Origin: Mesorhizobium liriopis
GTDB lineage: Bacteria > Pseudomonadota > Alphaproteobacteria > Rhizobiales > Rhizobiaceae
DNA length: 64,000 bases
Direction: 5' to 3'
Assembly: GCF_024053505.1 (NCBI RefSeq)
Contig: NZ_JAMXQS010000008.1
Location: 1 to 64,000, forward strand
Position 1 is the stretch's first letter. Each line of letters begins with the position of its first letter. The position numbers were made by a program, and so were the translations under genes. Positions 13,656-22,009 of the stretch are shown one piece after another. Under the pieces are notes generated by a model, which made no database searches, was not told where the DNA came from, and was given only the letters and a program-made list of their open reading frames with translations.

Positions 13656-13680
13656 AAAAAAGGCGCCATCAGGCGCCTTT
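13656..13680. terminator. Bidirectional terminator between the HWE kinase and the response regulator
   Basis: A perfect GGCGCC-ATCA-GGCGCC hairpin is flanked by AAAAAA on the left and TTT on the right, so it can stop transcription from both convergent genes. The remaining bases of the 13457-13704 gap show no gene. Confidence 0.75.
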
Positions 13681-13704
13681 GATCTTCATCTCCGCCGCTA
13701 CGCT

Positions 13705-14100
13705 TCAGTGAAACAGCTGCAGGCTCTGCGGCGGGGTCGCTACCTGCCGCGCATGGGTCGCGACCGCGAAGGCCAGCGCGTCGCGCAGGTCGTCGTCCAT
13801 CACCGGTTTCGCCATCACGCCGATCGTGCCCGGCACGCCCTCGCCCAGTTGGGAAGGGTTGGCCGTCATGAACATCACCGTCACGCCGCGTTCGGCGAGC
13901 GCGCGACCGATCGTCGGCCCGGTGCAGCCGTCGCGCAGGTTGAGATCGACGATGGCGAGATCCGCATCGGCCGCGAGGTCGAGCGCGGTGCGCGCGTCGG
14001 CTGCGATGCCGATCGGCTCATGACCCAGTTCCGATACAAGGTTCTCGATTTCAATGGCGACGAAGATCTCGTCTTCCACCACCAGCACTTTGCACGCCAT
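13705..14100 (-). CDS. Single-domain response regulator (CheY-like receiver)
   Basis: A 131-residue stand-alone receiver with no output domain. The acidic pocket is D10-E11, the phosphoacceptor is D52 in AIVDLNLRDG, the switch residue is the threonine of MFMTAN (T79), and the conserved lysine is K98 in AKPV. This type of short receiver is commonly found beside HWE kinases in rhizobia, where it acts as a phosphate shuttle or sink. It converges on the PAS-HWE kinase gene at 11546-13456 and is the only receiver gene in the window, so pairing is plausible but unproven. Confidence 0.88.
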   Translation of the reverse strand: MACKVLVVEDEIFVAIEIENLVSELGHEPIGIAADARTALDLAADADLAIVDLNLRDGCTGPTIGRALAERGVTVMFMTANPSQLGEGVPGTIGVMAKPVMDDDLRDALAFAVATHARQVATPPQSLQLFH

Positions 14101-14185
14101 AACCCCGAACTCGCCGATTGTTGTTATGATTATTGGTCCCTGTCGCGGCTCTAACTCGCGAGCCGGCGCAAGGTTGCATTTTTTC

Positions 14186-14200
14186 TCGCATTTGATGCGA
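14186..14200. promoter_or_regulatory. Perfect inverted repeat upstream of the response regulator
   Basis: TCGCAT-TTG-ATGCGA is a perfect 15-base palindrome in the gap between the divergent response regulator and P450 genes. A T run precedes rather than follows it, so it is not a terminator for rightward transcripts. It may be an operator; the binding protein is unknown. Confidence 0.3.
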
Positions 14201-14238
14201 CGCCAAACTTTAACTAATTCTTACAACGCCTTAAGTGA

Positions 14239-14260
14239 CGCAGATCACGCTGAATCTGCG
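14239..14260. promoter_or_regulatory. Inverted repeat upstream of the cytochrome P450 gene
   Basis: CGCAGAT and ATCTGCG form 7-base perfect arms around 8 bases. It lies 134 bases before the P450 start in an AT-richer intergenic stretch and is a candidate operator. No regulator gene for it is recognisable next door. Confidence 0.3.
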
Positions 14261-14393
14261 GTTTATGCCCTGCCGCAAGTCGCAATCTTGACCAATTCGT
14301 GACGCGCGAGACACCGCGATGGCACATCCGCGCAGGCGATTGAAGCGGATTCCGCCCCTCCCTAGATGCGCCGGCGAAACGGGAAATCCGCCC

Positions 14394-15758
14394 ATGAACG
14401 CGCCCTTCATCGCCCCGGCACCGAGCCCCCGCGCCAAGCCGCCTTCAGTGCTGGAGATGATCCGCATCGTTTACCGCAACCCGCTCGAGCTTTGGGGCGA
14501 GCCCTCCTACAACGAGCCGTGGATCTCGGTGAAGGGTGTGGGCGGACCGCTCATCATCGCCAACGATCCCGGCCTGATCCGCCATGTGCTGGTGGACAAT
14601 GCGAAGAACTACAAGATGGCAACCGTGCGCCAGAAAGTGTTGCGCCCGATCCTGCGCGACGGCCTGCTGACCGCCGAAGGACCGGTCTGGAAGCGTTCGC
14701 GTAAAGCGATGGCTCCCGTTTTCACGCCGCGCCACATCTTCGGCTTCGGCGCCGCCATGCTCAAAAGCACGGACGATTTCGCCCGGCGCTACGAGAAGGG
14801 CGGCACTTTCGAGATCGCGCATGACATGACGCTTCTCACCTACGACATCCTCGCCGAAACGCTGTTTTCCGGAGAGATCGCCGGCGAGCCGGGCCGCTTC
14901 GCGGCCGAGATCGACCGCCTCTTCGAAACCATGGGCCGCGTCGATCCGCTCGATATCCTGCGCGCGCCCGACTGGCTGCCCCGTTTCACGCAGATGCGCG
15001 GCCGCAAGACCATAAACTTCTTCCGCTCCATCGTGTCCGACACGATCCGCATGCGCGAGCGCGTCATAGAGCGCGACCCCGATGCCGCGCCCGAGGATTT
15101 CCTGACCCTTCTCCTGCGCGCGGAAGGCGGGCCCAACGGTTTGACCCGCGCGGAAGTCGAGGACAACATCATCACCTTCATCGGTGCCGGCCACGAGACC
15201 ACCGCCCGCGCGCTCGGCTGGACGATCTTCCTCCTGTCGCAAGCCCCACAAGAGCGCGAGCGCGTGGAAGATGAGATCACACGCGTGCGCGCCGAAGAGC
15301 CCGATCCCGTCAAATGGCTCGACAAGATGCCCTTCACCCGCGCGGCCTTCGAGGAAGCGATGCGGCTCTACCCGCCGGCTCCCTCCATCAACCGCGAGCC
15401 CGTCGAGGAAGACCGCTATCAGGATCTCGTTCTGCCCAAGGGCGCACAGGTGCTCGTCATGCCCTGGACCATTCACCGCCACCGCAAGATCTGGGAGCAC
15501 CCCACGGCCTTCATGCCGTCGCGCTTCCATCCCGAGAACCGCGACAGGATCGACCGCTTCCAGTATCTGCCTTTCGGGGCAGGGCCGCGCGTCTGCATCG
15601 GCGCGAGCTTCGCCATGCAGGAGGCGGTGATAGCACTCGCCGTGCTGCTCGGCCGCTTCCGCTTCGACGCGCTGCCCGAAACCAAGCCCTGGCCGGTGCA
15701 GAAACTCACCACCCAGCCGCAAGGCGGCCTGCCGATGCGGGTCACTGCGCGCGTCTGA
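14394..15758 (+). CDS. Cytochrome P450
   Basis: A 454-residue soluble P450 monooxygenase. The heme loop FGAGPRVCIG places the axial thiolate at C401. AGHETT in helix I supplies the acid/alcohol pair for O2 activation, and EEAMRLYPP holds the ExxR motif. It lacks an N-terminal membrane anchor, so it should be cytosolic and need separate redox partners, which are not encoded nearby. The ATG at 14394 follows a GGGAAA site and gives MNAPFIAPAPSPRAKPPS, a proline-rich start usual for bacterial P450s; an upstream in-frame ATG at 14319 is less likely. The substrate cannot be told from sequence. Confidence 0.93.
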   Translation: MNAPFIAPAPSPRAKPPSVLEMIRIVYRNPLELWGEPSYNEPWISVKGVGGPLIIANDPGLIRHVLVDNAKNYKMATVRQKVLRPILRDGLLTAEGPVWKRSRKAMAPVFTPRHIFGFGAAMLKSTDDFARRYEKGGTFEIAHDMTLLTYDILAETLFSGEIAGEPGRFAAEIDRLFETMGRVDPLDILRAPDWLPRFTQMRGRKTINFFRSIVSDTIRMRERVIERDPDAAPEDFLTLLLRAEGGPNGLTRAEVEDNIITFIGAGHETTARALGWTIFLLSQAPQERERVEDEITRVRAEEPDPVKWLDKMPFTRAAFEEAMRLYPPAPSINREPVEEDRYQDLVLPKGAQVLVMPWTIHRHRKIWEHPTAFMPSRFHPENRDRIDRFQYLPFGAGPRVCIGASFAMQEAVIALAVLLGRFRFDALPETKPWPVQKLTTQPQGGLPMRVTARV

Positions 15759-15871
15759 ATACAAATAAATGTTAAGTCCGCGAAATCGGCGGGGAGGGCG
15801 GTAGGAATTTTCGCCCCATCTCTCTAGATTGCCGCAAGGGACGGTGATCGCCCGAACGAGTGCGAGGGCGG

Positions 15872-16891
15872 ATGGACAAGCAGGTGGCGAGGCTGGAGGA
15901 GCGGGACGTTCACTCTCTCGCTTTGTCGCATGTGCCGCTGGCACTGGTGCTCACCAATCCGCATCTCGAAGACGACCCGATCATCTATGTGAACCGTGCC
16001 TTCGAGGCCGTCACCGGTTATAGCCGTGCTTCCGCCATCGGCCGCAACTGCCGCTTCCTGCAAGGTGCCGATACCAACCGCGAAACCATCGCCCATTTGA
16101 GCGCCAGGATCGCCGCGCGCGAGGAAGTGACCGTCGACCTCCTCAACTACCGCGCCGATGGTGTCCCGTTCTGGAATCGCCTTCATGTCGTGCCGCTGCT
16201 CGACGAGGCGGGCGATGTGCAGTTCCATATGGGCGTGCAGCGCCTTCTGGGCTCGCGCCGCGAAGCGACTATCGCGGGCGGCAGCGATGATATGCCACTG
16301 CGCGAGGTGACCCATCGCGTCAAGAACCACCTCGCCATGGTGGTGTCCATGATCCGCACCCAGTCGCGCGCGGCGACCACCAACCCGCAGCAGGACTTTC
16401 TCAACCTCGCGCGGCGCGTGGAGTCGCTCCAGCTGCTCTATCAGGAAATGTCGGACAACGGCGTCGGCTCGGTGTCCGACGAGAAGGTCGCGCTCGGCGC
16501 CTATGTCACGCGCGTGGCCTCCGCCGTGTCTTACCTGGGTTCCGGCGGCGGCATCCGCACCAATGTCGATGTGGAGTTCGTGGAAAGCCGGCTCGAGATC
16601 GCCGCCCAGATCGGCTTGATCCTGTCCGAAATCCTTACCAACGCCTATCAGCACGCCTTTGCGGCCCGCATGCACGGGCTGGTCGATGTCACCTTGCGCC
16701 GCCGTGACGGCGGCATTCGCTTGCAGGTGGTCGATGACGGGGTCGGCATGCCCGAAAACCGCCATTGGCCCGAAAGCGGTTCGCTCGGCGGCCGCATCGT
16801 CCGCTCCCTCGTCAACGGCCTCGACGCCCGCTTGTCCGTGGACCGCCTGTCCGTCGGCACGCAGGTGACGCTCGATATTCCTCTTCACTGA
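15872..16891 (+). CDS. LOV-domain blue-light sensor histidine kinase (HisKA_2/HWE type)
   Basis: A 339-residue protein. The N-terminal PAS is a LOV domain: the signature GRNCRFLQG places the flavin-adduct cysteine at C60, so it should bind FMN and sense blue light. The C-terminal half has a HisKA_2-like dimerisation segment with H148 in THRVKNHLAMV and an ATPase domain (LSEILTNAYQHAF N box, DDGVGMP, GGRIV). The domain plan resembles the LOV-HK of Brucella, which acts on general stress signalling. GAGGG four bases before the ATG at 15872 decides that start over the GTG at 15860. A 15-base tandem duplication covers its stop codon. Confidence 0.88.
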   Translation: MDKQVARLEERDVHSLALSHVPLALVLTNPHLEDDPIIYVNRAFEAVTGYSRASAIGRNCRFLQGADTNRETIAHLSARIAAREEVTVDLLNYRADGVPFWNRLHVVPLLDEAGDVQFHMGVQRLLGSRREATIAGGSDDMPLREVTHRVKNHLAMVVSMIRTQSRAATTNPQQDFLNLARRVESLQLLYQEMSDNGVGSVSDEKVALGAYVTRVASAVSYLGSGGGIRTNVDVEFVESRLEIAAQIGLILSEILTNAYQHAFAARMHGLVDVTLRRRDGGIRLQVVDDGVGMPENRHWPESGSLGGRIVRSLVNGLDARLSVDRLSVGTQVTLDIPLH

Positions 16892-16906
16892 ATTCCTCTT
16901 CACTGA
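16877..16906 (+). repeat. 15-base tandem duplication over the LOV-HK stop codon
   Basis: ATTCCTCTTCACTGA occurs twice, head to tail, at 16877-16891 and 16892-16906. The first copy ends with the TGA that stops the LOV kinase. The exactness suggests a recent slippage event. The rest of the 16892-17056 gap shows no gene. Confidence 0.85.
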
Positions 16907-17056
16907 CTGGCCGCGGCGCTCGGCCGGCCTGCGGTCGTTTTCCTGTCGCCGCGCTCTGGTAATCCACCCGGACCCGCTTACCTCTGCCCTCGCACGGCGT
17001 TTCCGCATCCCGGCGGACTTCGCGCCGCCGCAGCCTTTTCAAACCGAGGATTTTTC

Positions 17057-18124
17057 ATGAACCCGAGCTATGGTTTTGCCTGTTCCGACGCGTCCGAGCC
17101 CCTGAAGCCCTGGAGCTTCGAGCGCCGCGACGTGCGCGACGACGATGTGCGCATCGAGATCACCCATTGCGGCGTCTGCCATTCCGATATCCACCAGGCC
17201 CGCAACGACTGGGGCTGGGCGAGCTATCCGCTGGTGCCCGGCCACGAGATCGTCGGCCGCGTGGTCGAGGTCGGCTCCAGGGTGTCCGGCTTCAAGGTGG
17301 GCGACGCCGTCGGCGTCGGCTGCATGGTCGATTCGTGCCAGGAATGCCCGTCCTGCGCGGAAGGCCTCGAGCAATACTGCCTCAACGGCATGACCCAGAC
17401 CTATGCCGACAAGGACCGCCGCGACGGCACGCCGACCTATGGCGGCTATTCCAACCAGATCGTGGTGCGCGACAAGTTCGTCCTGCGCATGCCGGACAAT
17501 CTCGACCTCGCCGCCGCCGCCCCGCTTCTGTGCGCCGGCATCACCACTTTTTCCCCGCTGCGCCACGTCAAGCTCGGCAAGGGCCACAAGCTCGCGGTCG
17601 TCGGCTTGGGTGGTCTGGGCCATATGGGCATCAAGTTCGGCGTCGCGATGGGCGCCGAAGTCACGCTCTTCACCCGCTCGCCCTCCAAGGAAGCGGAAGC
17701 CCGCGCTTTGGGCGTCACGAATGTCGTTCTTTCCACCGACGAAGAGCAGATGAAGGCGGTCGCGGGCACGTTCGACTTCATCCTCGACACCGTTCCCGTG
17801 CCGCATGACGTCAACCCTTATGTCGCCAGCCTCAAGCGCGACGGCACGCTGATCATCGTCGGCGTGGTCGGCCCGCTCGACCCGCCGGTGTCGGGCGCGC
17901 AGCTCATCATCGGCCGCAAGTCGGTGATCGGCTCGCTGATCGGCGGCATCAAGGAAACCCAGGAGATGCTCGACTTCTGCGCCGAGCACGGCATCACCTG
18001 CGACATCGAGACGATCAAGATGGCCGACATCAACGACGCCTTCGAGCGCACCGTGAAGGGCGACGTGCACTACCGCTTCGTGATCGACATGGCCTCGCTC
18101 GAAGCCCCGAAGCAGGCGGCGTAA
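17057..18124 (+). CDS. NAD(P)-dependent zinc alcohol dehydrogenase (cinnamyl-alcohol/YahK type)
   Basis: A 355-residue medium-chain dehydrogenase. Catalytic zinc ligands sit in HCGVCHSDIH (C38) and GHE (H63). The structural zinc site uses C94, C97, C100 and C108. GLGGLGHMG is the Rossmann loop for NAD(P). The HSDIHQARNDW segment and overall pattern place it with YahK/cinnamyl-alcohol-dehydrogenase-like aldehyde reductases of broad specificity. A GAGG site precedes the ATG. It stands alone with its own terminator at 18145-18169. Aldehyde detoxification is a reasonable guess, but the substrate is not shown by the sequence. Confidence 0.9.
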   Translation: MNPSYGFACSDASEPLKPWSFERRDVRDDDVRIEITHCGVCHSDIHQARNDWGWASYPLVPGHEIVGRVVEVGSRVSGFKVGDAVGVGCMVDSCQECPSCAEGLEQYCLNGMTQTYADKDRRDGTPTYGGYSNQIVVRDKFVLRMPDNLDLAAAAPLLCAGITTFSPLRHVKLGKGHKLAVVGLGGLGHMGIKFGVAMGAEVTLFTRSPSKEAEARALGVTNVVLSTDEEQMKAVAGTFDFILDTVPVPHDVNPYVASLKRDGTLIIVGVVGPLDPPVSGAQLIIGRKSVIGSLIGGIKETQEMLDFCAEHGITCDIETIKMADINDAFERTVKGDVHYRFVIDMASLEAPKQAA

Positions 18125-18144
18125 CGCTTCTCGAAAACACCCAG

Positions 18145-18169
18145 ACGCCGGCCCCGAAGGCCGGCGTTT
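18145..18169 (+). terminator. Intrinsic terminator of the alcohol dehydrogenase gene
   Basis: ACGCCGGCC and GGCCGGCGT are perfect 9-base arms around CCGAA, followed by TT. It begins 20 bases after the stop codon. Confidence 0.75.
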
Positions 18170-18214
18170 CCATCCAAGTTATTGGCGGCAATGCTGTTGT
18201 GACATTCCGACGCG

Positions 18215-18730
18215 TTAAGCTTTCAGCACTTCCGGGCAGTGGGCTTGAAGAAAGGGCATGACATGCCCGACGCTTTCACTATCCAGCAGCACGACAACCT
18301 CGTTTGTCATGAGGATGCGATACAGAAGCGGCAGCTTGGCAAATCGTAGCTGTATGCGTCCTCCTAAGCGGGAGTCCACGCTGATGCTCTGCACATCGCG
18401 CCAAGCAAACTTTACCCAGCCGTAGGCGCCGAGCACCATTCCACCGGTATGTGAGAGATGAAGAGCTGTATTGCTGGCAGATAGTCGCAGCAATCCAAAG
18501 GCGAATGCTCCAAGAAGTAGCGCAAAAGCCAGAAGCAGACCCGACCGTGGAACTGGCGGCAACAGCTCAAGTAATTTGATGACACTGCGGCTAGCGTGCC
18601 AATCCGGATCGAGGGCGCCGATACTTAAATAGATCGCGTAGGTCGCGAGCATTCCCGCACAAGCCCCGGCAACGAGATTGCGCAGAACAGATGCGCGTAT
18701 GGCAAGAGTTTCTCCACTTGGCCGGTTCAT
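18215..18730 (-). CDS. Hypothetical membrane protein with two transmembrane helices
   Basis: A 171-residue protein that I do not recognise. Two hydrophobic segments (VAGACAGMLATYAIYLSIG and LLLAFALLLGAFAFGLLRL) are followed by a soluble C-terminal domain of about 80 residues. In that domain GWVKFAWRDVQSISV and GRIQLRF recall bacterial PH-like (bPH) domains found after two membrane helices; this is a weak, by-eye resemblance. GGAG six to seven bases before the ATG at 18730 chooses that start over two earlier ATG/GTG codons. Its base composition is slightly lower in GC than its neighbours. Confidence 0.6.
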   Translation of the reverse strand: MNRPSGETLAIRASVLRNLVAGACAGMLATYAIYLSIGALDPDWHASRSVIKLLELLPPVPRSGLLLAFALLLGAFAFGLLRLSASNTALHLSHTGGMVLGAYGWVKFAWRDVQSISVDSRLGGRIQLRFAKLPLLYRILMTNEVVVLLDSESVGHVMPFLQAHCPEVLKA

Positions 18731-19048
18731 TTCAATCTCCATGCCAGACGGAGATATACTGCATTCTACTGACGACCCATTACATCGTGTTCTCAATTTT
18801 TACCGAGTGATACTGGCTTGGCATACGGGATGGTAGAACGATCACACGAGCTCTGGTCGATCCAGACAAAGACGATGACGGGCCACCGCATGGGAGCGGA
18901 GACACGAAATCGGGCCCGTATCAAGGAGGGCATTGTCAAGCCGGTCGGCCCGGAAGCCGCTGCGCGGCGAGCCGCTCAATGGATCGCCGCTTCGAGCGAT
19001 CCGGACGCTGTGACCGAGAAAGCCGGTGCTTCACTGAACCGGCTGGCT
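18731..19048. other. 318-base gap with no supported gene
   Basis: This stretch lies between the membrane protein and the Crp/Fnr gene. An open rightward frame crosses it but runs on as antisense into the Crp/Fnr gene and lacks a convincing ribosome site, so I do not call it. I see no terminator or clear repeat; it probably holds the membrane protein promoter. Confidence 0.4.
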
Positions 19049-19801
19049 TCAGGCCTGCCGGAGCAGGGGCACCGGACTCTCCGCCTCGGGGCCGTGCCGC
19101 AGGTGCAGGTAGCTCGGGTCGAAGTCGGCGAAGTTCTGCAGCCGTTCGATGTCGGGAATGTGGATGGTCCGGCCCCGAAAGCTCACCAGTCCCGCATCGC
19201 GCAGGGCTTTCAGGCTCCGGTTCACGTGAACGGCTGAAAGCCCCATCGCGTCGCCGAGCTCGTCCTGCGTGATCGGCAGGCCGAACGAACCGTCCGTCGT
19301 CAGTTCGACCGCCTGCAGCCGCGTCTGCAACTCGCAGAACAGGTGAGCGATCCGCTGTTCGGCATCGCGCTGGCCGAGATTGACCAGCCATTCGCGCAGG
19401 GTCGCCTCGTCCACCAGCGTGCACCACCACAGCGCCTTGGCGAGCCTGGGCCGCGTTTCGGTCATTTCCTGGACCGCATTCCGGGAAATCCGCGCGACCG
19501 TGCATGGCATGATGGCGAGAATATCGTGATCCATCCGGTCGAGCACTGCCACATGCAGGTCGCAAAAATCGCCCGCGACCAGAAAGGCGAGGATTTGCCG
19601 GCGTCCATCACGCAGCAATTTGCTGCGCACCGCCAAGCCTTCGAGGATCACCACCACGTCTTTCGGGCTGTCGCCGGCGCGGGTGATGTATCGGTCGGCT
19701 TCAACCACCGCTGTCTTCTCGCAGACGTTCAGCAACCGCTCCCGGTCACTGACTTCGAGCGGCGCATAACCCTCCAGCTTGCGGACGAGTGCATTCGGCA
19801 T
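19049..19801 (-). CDS. Crp/Fnr-family transcriptional regulator
   Basis: A 250-residue regulator with an N-terminal cyclic-nucleotide-binding-like beta-roll (about 15-135, with GDSPKDVVVILEGLAVRSK) and a C-terminal HTH (about 150-225). The helix ITQDELGDAMGLSAVHVNRSL is the recognition region, and the helix spacing fits the Crp_2 HTH class common in rhizobia. No N-terminal cysteine cluster is present, so it is not an oxygen-sensing Fnr with an iron-sulfur cluster. The effector is unknown. It is a single-gene unit, and the small gene at 19882 on the same strand lies about 80 bases upstream. Confidence 0.88.
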   Translation of the reverse strand: MPNALVRKLEGYAPLEVSDRERLLNVCEKTAVVEADRYITRAGDSPKDVVVILEGLAVRSKLLRDGRRQILAFLVAGDFCDLHVAVLDRMDHDILAIMPCTVARISRNAVQEMTETRPRLAKALWWCTLVDEATLREWLVNLGQRDAEQRIAHLFCELQTRLQAVELTTDGSFGLPITQDELGDAMGLSAVHVNRSLKALRDAGLVSFRGRTIHIPDIERLQNFADFDPSYLHLRHGPEAESPVPLLRQA

Positions 19802-19881
19802 GGCTCGTTCCTCAAATGAGTGCCTGAGACTACATCAGATGAGATGATTTCGCTATTGCCGACGCCATGCGCGGCTTAGCG

Positions 19882-20178
19882 TCAATGGTTGCCGCCGCTT
19901 TCCGCGCGTTCGGAGCCGGCCGCTTCGGTGCGGTCCGAGGGCCCGATCCGGCCGCCGATGGGGTTGCGCAGAAGATCGGCGTCGAAGCTCACCGCATGCC
20001 CCGTCTGCACAGCCGCGATGCAGACCATTTCCGCCAGATCGTCGTCATGCAGATCGAGATCGGACAGGTTCTCCCGAACGATCTTGACCGCTTCGGCGAT
20101 CGAGATCGGCCATTGCGAGCGGCAGCGCGCTTCCATGTAGCGACTGATCGCAGCCTGGGGTGTGCTGACTGAAGTCAT
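19882..20178 (-). CDS. Conserved-looking small hypothetical protein (98 aa)
   Basis: A 98-residue, mostly acidic, soluble protein. It starts MTSVSTPQAAISRYMEARC and has a helical middle (IAEAVKIVRENLSDLDLHDDDLAEMV) and a DADLLRNP segment; the last 20 residues look disordered. A GGGAAGG site about 8 bases upstream supports the start. No domain is recognised. It lies upstream of the Crp/Fnr gene on the same strand, about 80 bases away, and might be co-transcribed with it. The 224 bases between it and yraN hold no further gene that I can support. Confidence 0.55.
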   Translation of the reverse strand: MTSVSTPQAAISRYMEARCRSQWPISIAEAVKIVRENLSDLDLHDDDLAEMVCIAAVQTGHAVSFDADLLRNPIGGRIGPSDRTEAAGSERAESGGNH

Positions 20179-20402
20179 GCTCGAACCTTCCCTGAAAGCA
20201 GACAGCAGGCTTCACCCAAGCGGAGACACCTCGCATTAACCTTTCATGGGAACGCCGCGTTCGTTTTTACCGGGATTGCGACGATGCCGCCCGATGATCG
20301 CGCGGGCATCACCGATCCGCGGGGCGGCCAGTGACGCCTCGGCTGGATTCGATCAGGGGAGCTGGTCGTGACGAAGAGGAGTGGCCCGTCGCTCTCGTGC
20401 GC

Positions 20403-20798
20403 TCAAAAAATCCCCGGCACATGCACCGGCCAGCGCCAGGGCAGGACGGCCACGAGGTCATAGCGCAGCGACAGCCGCGAGGCGCCCACCTGTCGGGCGA
20501 GCCAGAGATTGGAAGCATTCAGGATGCGGTGCTGGGCGTGCTGGGTTACCGCCTCCATCGCCGCCTGAAGCGTCCGGCGCCGCTTCACTTCCACGATCAA
20601 AACGAGATCGCCGCGCCGGGCGATCAGGTCGATCTCGCCCAGTGGCGTGCGGTAGCGCCTGGCCACGATCCTGAAGCCTTTCAGCCGCAAGGCCTGCGCC
20701 GCCCACCATTCGCCGGAATGCCCCTGGCGATAGGCCTTGAGCCGTTTCGGATCGGCCGGCGGGCGTTTGAGCTGGGGCCCGGTCTGCTTGGACGCCAT
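20403..20798 (-). CDS. yraN: YraN/UPF0102-family predicted nuclease
   Basis: A 131-residue protein of the YraN family, a Holliday-junction-resolvase-like fold. The motif order is [20 protein letters not shown], then [11 protein letters not shown] and FVEVK-like VEVKRR, giving the E-D-ExK nuclease residues of the PD-(D/E)XK class. The role is unproven, possibly in DNA processing or recombination. A longer frame continues upstream in rsmI antiphase, but the ATG at 20798 starts 14 bases after the rsmI stop, and rsmI-yraN is a widely conserved pair. Confidence 0.9.
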   Translation of the reverse strand: MASKQTGPQLKRPPADPKRLKAYRQGHSGEWWAAQALRLKGFRIVARRYRTPLGEIDLIARRGDLVLIVEVKRRRTLQAAMEAVTQHAQHRILNASNLWLARQVGASRLSLRYDLVAVLPWRWPVHVPGIF

Positions 20799-20812
20799 CG
20801 TCCCTCTTGTCC

Positions 20813-21718
20813 TTATCCAGCCTCGCTTTTGAGGTCCACCAGCCGCTTGAACAGCTCGCCTTTGGGCCGCCCGGTCAGTTTCGCGGCTTCCGCCGCAGCC
20901 TTGCTCGCGCCCATCTCGGCGCCCAGCTGGCGCAACAGCCTGTCGATGTCTTCGGCGCCTGCGACCGCGCTGTTTTCGGCCGGTGGGCCGACGCAGATCA
21001 CCACTTCGCCCTTGGGCGCATCCGCATTGCTGTAGAATTCCGCCAGCGCGCCCAGCGTTCCCCGGCGCAGTTCCTCGAAGGCCTTGGTCAGTTCGCGCGC
21101 CACCACCGCCTCGCGGCCTTCGCCCAGCACCGCCGCCATCGCCGGCATCGTGTCGTCCAGCCGGCGCGGGGATTCGAAGAACACCAGCGTCGCCTGCACG
21201 CTCTTGAGCGCTTCGAGCCGCGTCTTGCGCGCACCGGCCTTCACCGGCAGGAAGCCGGCGAACAGAAAACTGTCGGTCGGCAGGCCCGACGCGGTCAGCG
21301 CCGCGAGCACGGCGGACGGCCCCGGCACGGGCACCACCTTCAGCCCGCGCTCCAGCACCGATCCCACCAGCCGGAAGCCCGGATCCGACACGAGCGGCGT
21401 GCCCGCATCCGAAACCAGCGCCACGCTCTGCCCCTGTTCCAGCGCCGCCAAAAGCTTCGGACCGGCCTCCGCCGCATTGTGCTCGTGATAGGCGAGCGTG
21501 CGCCGCTTGATGCCGTAGCGGTCGAGCAGCACGCGCGTTACGCGCGTGTCCTCGCAGGCCACGAGATCGGCGCCCGCCAGCGTTTCCAGCGCGCGGATGG
21601 TGATGTCGCCGAGATTGCCGATCGGGGTCGCGACGAGATGCAGCCCCGGCTCGATCGGCCGCGCCCGGATCTCCGTCGCCCCGATCATGAAGCTCCGCGC
21701 TTCGTGGCCGTCGCTCAC
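20813..21718 (-). CDS. rsmI: 16S rRNA (cytidine-1402-2'-O)-methyltransferase
   Basis: A 301-residue SAM-dependent enzyme that 2'-O-methylates C1402 in the decoding centre of 16S r[18 protein letters not shown] and ACEDTR near the N-terminus, [12 protein letters not shown] and [11 protein letters not shown] are the standard tetrapyrrole-methylase-fold motifs of RsmI. The length is normal with a short N-terminal extension. It is followed 14 bases later by yraN in the same direction. Confidence 0.95.
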   Translation of the reverse strand: MSDGHEARSFMIGATEIRARPIEPGLHLVATPIGNLGDITIRALETLAGADLVACEDTRVTRVLLDRYGIKRRTLAYHEHNAAEAGPKLLAALEQGQSVALVSDAGTPLVSDPGFRLVGSVLERGLKVVPVPGPSAVLAALTASGLPTDSFLFAGFLPVKAGARKTRLEALKSVQATLVFFESPRRLDDTMPAMAAVLGEGREAVVARELTKAFEELRRGTLGALAEFYSNADAPKGEVVICVGPPAENSAVAGAEDIDRLLRQLGAEMGASKAAAEAAKLTGRPKGELFKRLVDLKSEAG

Positions 21719-21829
21719 TTGCCTGCCTCATCGTTCGGCATTTGCCGAAAAATATCGCAAAGCCTGCCCGCGAAAGGAACGCGGACCGTGCCTCGCGAAT
21801 TACTGGCGATGGTGGAAAAGGGCATAGGC

Positions 21830-22009
21830 ATGAACACGCTGATCGTATGCGACGTTTTCGATGCTTACTACGAAGGCCGCAAGGCCCCGTTCCCCGAGAA
21901 AGCCGAAACGCGCGATCGTGACGCGAAAATCGACCGCACCGAAGTGCAGGTCGAGCGCGGGGTCCTCGCAGAAAAACAAGACGCCAAGGTCGTACGGCTA
22001 CGCGACTAG
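21830..22009 (+). CDS. Possible small hypothetical protein (59 aa)
   Basis: A 59-residue reading frame starting [17 protein letters not shown], with a charged second half rich in K, D and E. A GGAAAAGGG stretch just upstream could be a ribosome site. Its TAG overlaps the hemW stop on the other strand (shared CTAG). No family is recognised. The codon pattern looks coding rather than random, but the length is short and the call tentative. Confidence 0.4.
   Translation: MNTLIVCDVFDAYYEGRKAPFPEKAETRDRDAKIDRTEVQVERGVLAEKQDAKVVRLRD

Noticed and set aside
18818-19237. 139-codon plus-strand frame between the membrane protein and the Crp/Fnr gene
   Set aside because: Its second half is antisense to the Crp/Fnr gene, and there is no convincing ribosome site or domain.
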